The notes under the pieces were generated by a model that was not told where the DNA came from, did no database searches, and saw only the letters and a list, made by a program, of their open reading frames with translations. A stretch of DNA of 18,705 nt from NCBI GenBank assembly GCA_944386395.1, contig CALXAZ010000192.1:1-18705 (forward strand), given 5' to 3'. This DNA comes from an uncultured Clostridia bacterium. GTDB taxonomy: Bacteria; Bacillota; Clostridia; Oscillospirales; JAAYOS01. Each line of letters begins with the position of its first letter. The stretch's first letter is position 1. A program made the translations under genes and the position numbers. Positions 1-5,512 of the stretch are shown piece by piece.

Positions 1-1
1 A

Positions 2-847
2 GAGGTAGTGGTAGAGAGGGTACAGTCTACACCGGTAGAGGTCAGGATTAAAAATGAGGGGAGCGTAGCTGACGGTTTCTTTGCTGATGAGCCTGTTGCT
101 TCGCCTGAGACGTTGCAGATATCGGGACCAGAAGCGGTTGTTTCCAAGATAGCGTACGCCGAGGTGGTATGGACAAGGGAGAATGTTGAGCGAACCATAA
201 CTGCTGACCTTGAGTATACTCTTTATGATAGTGACGGAAACGAGATTTCAAAAGACGGGCTCACCGCAAACTACGAATTTATAACAGTAACGCAGACGGT
301 GCAGAAAACGCGGGAAGTTCCGTTACAGGTTGAGATCATAGATGGTGGCGGGGCAACGGAAGCAAATATTGTATGCGATATCGAGCCGAAATATATCACT
401 GTTGCAGGAGATGCCGCGATAATTGATGCACTCAATTCTATAACTGTCGGAACCATAGATCTTTCAAAGGTAATAAATTCCGGAAAAGTTGAGTATCCGA
501 TTATCATTCCAAATGACGTTGTAAATATAAGTGGAGAGACTACCTGTGTGGTGGATATCGAGCTATCCGGTCTTGTCACAAAGACGTTGAATTGTACTAA
601 TATTGAAGTTATCAACCCGCCTGACGGGATGACTGTGGATATTATAACAAACCAGCTTCCCGTGCTTATCCGTGGAGAGCAGGAGACGATAGACGAAATA
701 TTTGAGCACAATATTCAGATAGTGGCAGATCTCAGTGGAGCTGCGATATCTGAAGGTCGATATTCTGTTACGGCAAGTGTGACGATAAATGGTTATACCA
801 GCGCCGGGGTCGTAGGAGAATACAAAATAACTATTGATGTAAGCTGA
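2..847 (+). CDS. cdaR: YbbR-domain protein, CdaR-like (5' end outside window)
   Basis: The reading frame is open to the left window edge, so the gene begins upstream; the GTG at position 8 is almost certainly internal. The visible ~281 residues hold about three YbbR-type repeats. Each has a short beta-rich opening (TPVEVRI; VPLQVEI; a more divergent third copy) followed by a segment such as PKYITVAGDAAIIDALNSI or NQLPVLIRGEQETIDEIF. The family is extracytoplasmic, anchored by an N-terminal membrane helix that would lie upstream. CdaR, the best-known member, binds and modulates the membrane diadenylate cyclase CdaA (c-di-AMP synthesis) and is usually encoded directly after cdaA, which should be checked to the left. 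Family membership is clear from the repeats. The specific CdaR role is inferred from typical domain count and cannot be confirmed without the upstream gene. Confidence 0.8.
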   Translation, partial: EVVVERVQSTPVEVRIKNEGSVADGFFADEPVASPETLQISGPEAVVSKIAYAEVVWTRENVERTITADLEYTLYDSDGNEISKDGLTANYEFITVTQTVQKTREVPLQVEIIDGGGATEANIVCDIEPKYITVAGDAAIIDALNSITVGTIDLSKVINSGKVEYPIIIPNDVVNISGETTCVVDIELSGLVTKTLNCTNIEVINPPDGMTVDIITNQLPVLIRGEQETIDEIFEHNIQIVADLSGAAISEGRYSVTASVTINGYTSAGVVGEYKITIDVS

Positions 848-854
848 ATCAGAC

Positions 855-877
855 GGGCGCCGGAAGATCCGACGCCC
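855..877 (+). terminator. Hairpin after cdaR, possible weak terminator
   Basis: A 23-nt stem-loop starts 7 nt after the cdaR stop codon. GGGCG (855-859) pairs with CGCCC (873-877), one C/A mismatch follows, then CGGA (861-864) pairs with TCCG (868-871) around a 3-nt AGA loop. Outer AGA/TCT pairs can extend it past a bulged C854. The downstream sequence holds only a late TTTT (887-890) and no immediate T-run, so it may act as a weak terminator, a processing or stability element, or an attenuator ahead of the RseC-like gene. Confidence 0.5.
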
Positions 878-901
878 TCTGTACAGTTTTGAGGTACTAT
901 T

Positions 902-1318
902 ATGACGCAGAACGCAGAGGTAAAAGAGGTTATTGAGGGCGGACTATGCATAGTATCTGTGAAGAGAGAGTCCGCGTGTGGGGGTAATTGTGCAGCGTGT
1001 GGAGGTGGATGTGCTCCTGAGTCGATGGTCGATGCCATAGCAAAAAATTCTGCTGGGGCGAAAAAAGGGGATATAGTTGTTGTTGAAAGCTCAAATGAAG
1101 AAGTCTATAAAATGGCAGCAGTTGTGTATGTACTGCCTGTATTGCTTATGATAGCAGGGTATATTGCTGGATTTTCAATATTTTCTTTGGAATGGGCAGG
1201 AGGAGTCTTTGCGATATTTGGATTTTTATCGGGATTATTTGCAGCAAAGAAGCTAGATAGTAAAAAAAGAGGTAAAATTTTAATGGAAGCGGTTAGAGTT
1301 GTCGGCAAAAAGCTTTAG
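902..1318 (+). CDS. RseC/MucC-family (SoxR-reducing system) membrane protein
   Basis: This 138-residue protein has the RseC architecture: a soluble N-terminal part with four cysteines (C26, C30, C33, C37; spacing CX3CX2CX3C, Gly-rich between), a short beta region ending near DIVVVES, then two adjacent membrane helices (about 72-90 and 94-113) and a basic C-terminal tail. In proteobacteria RseC acts with Rnf/Rsx electron transport to reduce SoxR and also modulates sigma-E. Firmicute homologues are often linked to rnf genes, but none is visible here. The cysteine cluster suggests a metal or Fe-S centre or redox-active thiols on the cytoplasmic side; this is inference. The ATG at 902 has a GAGGT ribosome binding site (891-895) at suitable spacing. 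The gene stands alone between a hairpin and an AT-rich promoter-like gap. Confidence 0.8.
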   Translation: MTQNAEVKEVIEGGLCIVSVKRESACGGNCAACGGGCAPESMVDAIAKNSAGAKKGDIVVVESSNEEVYKMAAVVYVLPVLLMIAGYIAGFSIFSLEWAGGVFAIFGFLSGLFAAKKLDSKKRGKILMEAVRVVGKKL

Positions 1319-1399
1319 GAGAAAATTTCTGGCAAAAAGGTTATCACTTTTAATGGTTCTTTACAAGGATGAACAAACAGTAAACTTTTTCAGTAAATC

Positions 1400-1429
1400 T
1401 TGCTATTTGGATATAAAATGTAGTAAAAT
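1400..1429 (+). promoter_or_regulatory. Candidate sigma-A promoter for the DUF5685-dnaJ-yicC operon
   Basis: The 156-bp non-coding stretch 1319-1474 is strongly AT-rich. It contains TTGCTA (1400-1405) and TAAAAT (1424-1429) separated by 18 bp, a reasonable match to -35/-10 consensus. The predicted start site would lie near 1436, about 40 nt before the ATG at 1475, which has a GGGAGGG ribosome binding site. This is the largest gap upstream of the long plus-strand gene run, so a promoter here is expected. Positions are predicted by eye only. I see no riboswitch or hairpin in the gap. Confidence 0.45.
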
Positions 1430-1474
1430 AGAGCGGATAAAGAGAAATATAGAAATTTTGATGGGAGGGCGGCT

Positions 1475-2362
1475 ATGTTTGGATATGTCCGTCCGCTAAA
1501 GGGAGAGCTGAAGGTGGCGGAATATGAGAGATTCCGCGCAGAATACTGTGGGCTCTGTCATGCTCTAAAAAAGAGGTATGGGCTGCCGGCACGCTTCATG
1601 CTAAGTTATGATCTCACGTTTTTTTCCACTGTTCTTTCAGCGCTTGAGGGTAACTTGAGATTTGAACATAAGCGATGTATTGCTAGTCCGTTTGCGAAAA
1701 AATGCATTACCTGTTCCGGAGAAGGAAGCTTTCTGGCTGCGGATATAACCGTGATATTGTTTTATTGGAAACTCGAGGACGGGATAAGGGATGCGAAAGG
1801 TTTAAAAAAACTGGGGACAAGGCTATTGCGGGTATTTGTTTCCCCAATGTATAGGAAGAGCATTAAATTTCGTCCGGAGTTTGCAAAAAAGGTAGAGCAT
1901 TGGCTTGGAGTACTTGCGGGACTCGAGGAGAGCAGAAGCGACTCCATTGATGCTTGCGCAGACAGCTTTGCTCAGATACTTCTTGCAGCGGTGCATGAGA
2001 CGCAATGCAGCACAAATGAGCGGCGGGCGCTAGAATATATGTTTTATAACATAGGTCGTTGGATATATATTATAGATGCCTGCGACGACTATGGAGACGA
2101 TATATCAGATGGTAGCTATAACCCTCTGATATATAGATACGGATTAACTGAAAGCAGTTTACCTGAAAATATAAAGGAAGAGATAAAGCTTACTCTTTCT
2201 CATTCTATGGCAGCTGCGGCATCCGCATTTGAGTTGATTGACTTTGGTCCTATGGAAGGGCTGATAGCAAATATAATCTATCTTGGACTGAACGGTGTAA
2301 CCGGAGAAGTCTTAAGCGGAGAGTGGCGGCAAAGGAGAAGAATTAATGAACGACCCGTATAA
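1475..2362 (+). CDS. DUF5685-like cysteine-rich protein of unknown function
   Basis: The 295-residue protein opens with MFGYVRPLKGELKV, followed by an EYCGLCHALKKRYG segment; I recognise this as the DUF5685 family found in Clostridia, whose function is not known. Cysteines occur as C25-X2-C28, C68 and C77-X2-C80, which looks like a metal-binding or Fe-S site. A second conserved-looking block around residues 198-217 is acidic (D201, D204, D205, D208, D209, D212) and contains a DDxxD pattern reminiscent of Mg2+-diphosphate sites in isoprenoid synthases; that resemblance is only a pattern. The remainder is predicted mostly helical, with no signal peptide. A GGGAGGG ribosome binding site precedes the ATG. 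The 3' end overlaps the following J-domain gene by 17 nt, so the two are probably translationally coupled and may act together. Confidence 0.8.
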   Translation: MFGYVRPLKGELKVAEYERFRAEYCGLCHALKKRYGLPARFMLSYDLTFFSTVLSALEGNLRFEHKRCIASPFAKKCITCSGEGSFLAADITVILFYWKLEDGIRDAKGLKKLGTRLLRVFVSPMYRKSIKFRPEFAKKVEHWLGVLAGLEESRSDSIDACADSFAQILLAAVHETQCSTNERRALEYMFYNIGRWIYIIDACDDYGDDISDGSYNPLIYRYGLTESSLPENIKEEIKLTLSHSMAAAASAFELIDFGPMEGLIANIIYLGLNGVTGEVLSGEWRQRRRINERPV

Positions 2363-2993
2363 GGTTTTGAATGTTAAACCAACGGCAACTGATGCCGAAA
2401 TAAAACAGGCATACCGGGATCTTGTAAGAAAATATCATCCGGATAACTATGCACAAAATCCACTTTCAGATCTTGCCGAGGAAAAGATGAAGGAGATAAA
2501 CGAGGCGTATGACACCATAATGAAGCAGCGCTCAGGTGGAGGCTCCTCACATTCATCTTCATATTCAGGAGGTAATTCGGGAGGATATGGAGGAGGACAG
2601 GAATACCGGCAGAGCTACGGAGGTTCGGGAGTATTTGCGCGTATACGTCAGTATATAGCAGCAGGGAATCTGACAGAAGCTGAAAATATGCTGAATTCTG
2701 TGCCTGACAAAAATGCAGAGTGGTACTTTTTAAAAGGTGCTATAGCATATCGGCGGGGATGGTTTGACGAAGCGATGAAAAACTATCAGATTGCATGCAG
2801 TATGGATCCTAACAACTTTGAATACCGTCAGGCGCTCAACATGATGCAGAACGGAGGAAGGGCATATAGAGCTCCGCAGGGGTACGGAGGAAGCGGTATG
2901 TCTACATGCGATTGCTGCACAAACCTTATTTGTGCAGATTGCCTGTGTGAATGTTGCGGAGGTAATCTGATACCGTGCATAGGGTGCAGGTAG
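2346..2993 (+). CDS. J-domain protein with TPR-like repeat and cysteine-rich tail
   Basis: A J domain fills residues 1-61, with the diagnostic HPD tripeptide at 31-33, so the protein should stimulate a DnaK/Hsp70 ATPase. A Gly/Ser/Tyr-rich linker (about 63-92) leads to a helical TPR-like region (about 95-170, including AEWYFLKGAIAYRRGWFDEA). The last 30 residues contain ten cysteines (188, 190, 191, 196, 199, 201, 203, 204, 211, 214). It lacks the zinc-finger and client-binding domains of true DnaJ, so this is a specialised co-chaperone rather than DnaJ itself. The ATG lies inside the end of the upstream DUF5685-like gene and has an AAAGGAG ribosome binding site. The cysteine tail could bind metal or deliver the protein to a metalloprotein client, possibly its coupled neighbour; this is inference. 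Confidence 0.85.
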   Translation: MNDPYKVLNVKPTATDAEIKQAYRDLVRKYHPDNYAQNPLSDLAEEKMKEINEAYDTIMKQRSGGGSSHSSSYSGGNSGGYGGGQEYRQSYGGSGVFARIRQYIAAGNLTEAENMLNSVPDKNAEWYFLKGAIAYRRGWFDEAMKNYQIACSMDPNNFEYRQALNMMQNGGRAYRAPQGYGGSGMSTCDCCTNLICADCLCECCGGNLIPCIGCR

Positions 2994-2998
2994 GTCAA

Positions 2999-3499
2999 AT
3001 GAATACAAAAAAGCTTACTCTTTGTGCTGTTCTGATTGCACTGTCGGTGGTGCTTTTATATCTTTCGACGATTTTGCCTACCGGAAGGCTGACGCTTATT
3101 GCCATTGCAGGTATGCTGCCTGCTATTGCTGTTATATCAGGGGGATTGAAGCCGGGATTTTTAGTATATCTGGCGACATCACTGCTTGGACTTATTCTGG
3201 CTCCGTCGGGGGGGATAATGTATCTACTTATCTTTGGTCATTATCCAATGCTCAAGCAGCTTATTGAACGGCTGAATAGGCTTTGGCTAGAGTGGATTAT
3301 AAAAATTGTGATATTCAATGCCCTATTAGGGATAGCAATGGCATTTTTTAGCGCAATAGTGTCCGGATTTTTTTCGGATTCGTTTGCCGGTCCTTTGATA
3401 TTTATCGCGGGGAATATAGCCTTTGTCATATATGATATTTGTTTTACCGGCGTTATCGATGTTATGGTGAAAAAATACGGAAAGGGATTTAAATTATGA
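2999..3499 (+). CDS. Small polytopic membrane protein, ECF S-component-like, function unknown
   Basis: The 166-residue, highly hydrophobic protein has about five membrane segments (roughly 5-26, 33-50, 54-79, 95-118 and 125-155) and a basic C-terminal tail. The size, the short polar N-terminus (MNTKKLT) and helix pattern resemble substrate-binding S components of ECF transporters, but no substrate signature is recognised, so no function is assigned. The ATG at 2999 is chosen over an in-frame ATG at 2975 because it follows an AGGTAGG ribosome binding site and avoids a 19-nt overlap with the upstream gene. It lies 5 nt after the J-domain gene, and its TGA overlaps the yicC start as ATGA, so it belongs to the same transcript. 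Confidence 0.75.
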   Translation: MNTKKLTLCAVLIALSVVLLYLSTILPTGRLTLIAIAGMLPAIAVISGGLKPGFLVYLATSLLGLILAPSGGIMYLLIFGHYPMLKQLIERLNRLWLEWIIKIVIFNALLGIAMAFFSAIVSGFFSDSFAGPLIFIAGNIAFVIYDICFTGVIDVMVKKYGKGFKL

Positions 3500-4374
3500 T
3501 AAAAAGTATGACCGGATATGGTCGCGCGCAAAGGACTGAAAACGGGTGGAGTGTCACGGCAGAGATACGCTCAGTAAATCACAGATATTTTGACTGGTCT
3601 ATACGTATACCGCGTGTTTATGTTTTTATGGAAGAACCGCTGAAAGCCCAGGTGCAGAAGTCTGTATCCAGGGGCAAGGTAGACGTATTTATCACGATAG
3701 AAAATGAGACAGAGAGCAATGTGGTAGTTGAGCTTAACCGAGAGGTTGCCGATGCATATGTATCTGCGATAAAAGAGCTGGGTAGTATATATGGTATAGA
3801 AGAAAATATAGATATTATGTCACTTGCGCGTTTCCCAGAGGTTTTTAATGTCACAAAGGCAGAGGAGGACATGGAGGCTATATTTGAGATTGTGTCGGGT
3901 ACTTTGGCTGAAGCAACTGAAAATTATATGTCGATGTGTCTTGCTGAGGGGGAGAATCTGAAGGCAGATATACTTTTGCGGGCAGAGACGATAGAAAGCG
4001 CAGTGGAAAGGATCGAAAAGCGGTCGATAACGACAGTTGAGGAGTATAGGGAGAAGCTGATGTCACGCATGAGGGACATTCTTCAGGATAGCGGGATTGA
4101 TGAGGCAAGGATATTGACCGAAGCTGCTATATATGCCGATAAGATTGCTGTAAACGAGGAAACGGTGCGGCTTCGCAGCCATATTGAACAGCTTCGTACC
4201 ATGCTTGAGACAGGCGGAGCTATTGGGCGTAAGCTGGACTTCCTTATACAGGAGTTTAACCGCGAGGCGAATACTATCGGCTCAAAGGGAAATGATCTCA
4301 GCATTGCCCGTGAAGTGGTAGATGTAAAGGCGGAGATAGAAAAAATTCGTGAACAGGTTCAGAATATAGAGTAG
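3496..4374 (+). CDS. yicC: YicC/YloC-family endoribonuclease
   Basis: The 292-residue protein carries the N-terminal MTGYGRA motif (residues 5-11), the SVNHRYFD block near residue 27, and the C-terminal DUF1732 signature [20 protein letters not shown] followed by a helix. YicC in E. coli and YloC in B. subtilis are RNA endonucleases; YicC has been linked to turnover of the small RNA RyhB. The full family length is present and all key blocks are intact. The start overlaps the upstream membrane-protein stop as ATGA. The following genes remA-gmk-rpoZ are in the order seen in B. subtilis and many Clostridia, which supports the call. Confidence 0.95.
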   Translation: MIKSMTGYGRAQRTENGWSVTAEIRSVNHRYFDWSIRIPRVYVFMEEPLKAQVQKSVSRGKVDVFITIENETESNVVVELNREVADAYVSAIKELGSIYGIEENIDIMSLARFPEVFNVTKAEEDMEAIFEIVSGTLAEATENYMSMCLAEGENLKADILLRAETIESAVERIEKRSITTVEEYREKLMSRMRDILQDSGIDEARILTEAAIYADKIAVNEETVRLRSHIEQLRTMLETGGAIGRKLDFLIQEFNREANTIGSKGNDLSIAREVVDVKAEIEKIREQVQNIE

Positions 4375-4385
4375 GAGAAGCTCAG

Positions 4386-4649
4386 ATGAAGCTGATAAAC
4401 ATTGGTTTTGGCAATATGGTTTCTGCAAACAGGCTTATAGCTATCGTAAGCCCGGATTCTGCGCCGATAAAGCGGATAATCCAGGAGGCACGCGATCGGG
4501 GGATGCTAATAGATGCGACTTACGGTCGGCGCAACCGCGCAGTAATAATTACCGACTCTGATCACATTATCCTTTCGGCTATACAGCCGGAGACAGTTGC
4601 CCATCGTCTTGATGACTCGGAGGACGAGGAGGATGACATCGATGAGTAA
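4386..4649 (+). CDS. remA: RemA/DUF370-family DNA-binding regulator
   Basis: The 87-residue protein begins [20 protein letters not shown] and has the family core [20 protein letters not shown]. RemA in B. subtilis is a DNA-binding activator of matrix and osmoprotection genes that forms ring-like oligomers; in Clostridia the target genes are largely unknown. The C-terminal tail is very acidic (about residues 75-87). AGGAG (4373-4377), overlapping the yicC stop, is the ribosome binding site. The 3' end overlaps gmk by 8 nt. Identity is firm from sequence and from its place between yicC and gmk; the regulon here cannot be inferred. Confidence 0.93.
   Translation: MKLINIGFGNMVSANRLIAIVSPDSAPIKRIIQEARDRGMLIDATYGRRNRAVIITDSDHIILSAIQPETVAHRLDDSEDEEDDIDE
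4626..4632 (+). promoter_or_regulatory. Ribosome binding site deciding the gmk start
   Basis: GAGGAGG lies inside the end of remA, 9 nt before the ATG at 4642. It favours that ATG over in-frame ATGs at 4597, 4612 and 4633. Confidence 0.8.
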
Positions 4650-5223
4650 TGGGGTTCTGGTTGTGGTATCGGGGCCATCTGGAGCCGGTAAAGGCACAGT
4701 AGTTAGAAGGCTTATCGAAAAATATGAGGGGATATTTCTCTCTGTTTCGGCGACTACAAGGCAGCCGCGTCAGGGAGAGATAGAAGGAATTCACTACTTT
4801 TTTGTATCGCATGACAAATTCAGGTCAATGATAGAAAGAGATGAACTGATAGAACATGCAGAGTATGCTGGAAATTTTTATGGTACTCCCGCAGATCCTG
4901 TTAGAGAGCGCACAGAGCGCGGGGAGCATGTGCTTTTGGAGATAGACATACAGGGAGGCGTGCAGATAAAAAAGAAGCTGCCGGATACTGTGCTTATATT
5001 CCTTGCGCCGCCTTCTCTGGAGGAGCTGGAAAAGCGCCTTCGCGGGAGGGGGACAGAGAATGATGAGGTTATACGTAACAGATTGAATATTGCGGCAAGG
5101 GAATATGCTGTGGCAAAAGAGTATGACTACATAGTAATAAACGATACTGTGGACGAGGCAGTTGAGCGCATCCATTCGATAATCGTTGCGGAGAGCTGCC
5201 GAGCATCCAGAATATCCCTATAA
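4642..5223 (+). CDS. gmk: Guanylate kinase
   Basis: The 193-residue enzyme phosphorylates GMP to GDP with ATP in the cytoplasm. The P-loop GPSGAGKG is at residues 11-18. The GMP-binding region follows with [10 protein letters not shown] and HYFFVS, then [10 protein letters not shown] and LLEIDIQGG. Length and motif order match bacterial guanylate kinases. The longer open frame from 4597 adds 15 basic residues with no family support; the GAGGAGG ribosome binding site and the usual short N-terminus select 4642. The gene overlaps remA by 8 nt and is followed 15 nt later by rpoZ, a standard arrangement. Confidence 0.97.
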   Translation: MSNGVLVVVSGPSGAGKGTVVRRLIEKYEGIFLSVSATTRQPRQGEIEGIHYFFVSHDKFRSMIERDELIEHAEYAGNFYGTPADPVRERTERGEHVLLEIDIQGGVQIKKKLPDTVLIFLAPPSLEELEKRLRGRGTENDEVIRNRLNIAAREYAVAKEYDYIVINDTVDEAVERIHSIIVAESCRASRISL

Positions 5224-5238
5224 ATAGGAGGAAATAAT

Positions 5239-5457
5239 ATGCTTTATCCCGCTATAAAAGATCTTCTTAAAAATATTGATAATCGGTATCTTTTGGTGAA
5301 TGTTACGGCAAAGCGTGCCAGAGAGATATCTGATGAGGCTGAAGAAAACATGGAGAAGCTGGGCGAAAAGCCGGTTAAGCTTGCTATAAATGAAATTGCG
5401 GAGGGAAAGCTCAGCGGCAAGATGAAGGAAGGGATAGTAAGCTCTGTTGGGAAATAG
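5239..5457 (+). CDS. rpoZ: RNA polymerase omega subunit
   Basis: The 72-residue protein has the omega core: a start region MLYPAI, the block NRYLLVNVTAKRAREIS, and PVKLAINEIAEGKL near the C-terminus. Omega binds the beta' subunit and helps polymerase assembly and stability. AGGAGG (5226-5231) provides the ribosome binding site. It follows gmk directly, as in B. subtilis. A 10-bp hairpin begins 8 nt after the stop, and the coaBC gene that usually comes next in Bacillus is absent. Confidence 0.95.
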   Translation: MLYPAIKDLLKNIDNRYLLVNVTAKRAREISDEAEENMEKLGEKPVKLAINEIAEGKLSGKMKEGIVSSVGK

Positions 5458-5465
5458 GAGTATAC

Positions 5466-5488
5466 CGGCGGCGGGTATCCCGTCGCCG
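5466..5488 (+). terminator. Hairpin between rpoZ and priA, possible weak terminator or attenuator
   Basis: CGGCG (5466-5470) pairs with CGCCG (5484-5488), a G-U wobble follows, then CGGG (5472-5475) pairs with CCCG (5479-5482) around a TAT loop. The geometry (5 bp, one imperfect pair, 4 bp, 3-nt loop; 23 nt) is identical to the hairpin at 855-877. It begins 8 nt after the rpoZ stop. The downstream TAGTATTT is only mildly T-rich, so full termination is doubtful; it may tune expression of priA and the genes beyond. Confidence 0.45.
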
Positions 5489-5498
5489 TAGTATTTAA

Positions 5499-5504
5499 AG
5501 GAGG
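5499..5504 (+). promoter_or_regulatory. Ribosome binding site deciding the priA start
   Basis: AGGAGG is only 2 nt from the ATG at 5507 but 8 nt from the in-frame GTG at 5513, so GTG 5513 is the better start. The choice changes the protein by two residues. Confidence 0.6.
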
Positions 5505-5512
5505 TTATGCCA

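Noticed and set aside
1322..1459. AAAATTTCT (1322-1330) and AGAAATTTT (1451-1459) as a long-range inverted repeat
   Set aside because: Nine AT-rich bases about 120 nt apart are expected by chance in a gap of this composition.
1319..1474. Possible riboswitch or small RNA in the gap before the DUF5685-like gene
   Set aside because: No conserved aptamer motif, no strong hairpin and no terminator/antiterminator pair could be found by eye.
1299..1499. 66-codon plus-strand open frame bridging the RseC-like gene and the DUF5685-like gene
   Set aside because: No family resemblance, no ribosome binding site that fits, basic low-information sequence across an AT-rich promoter-like gap, and overlap with two better genes.
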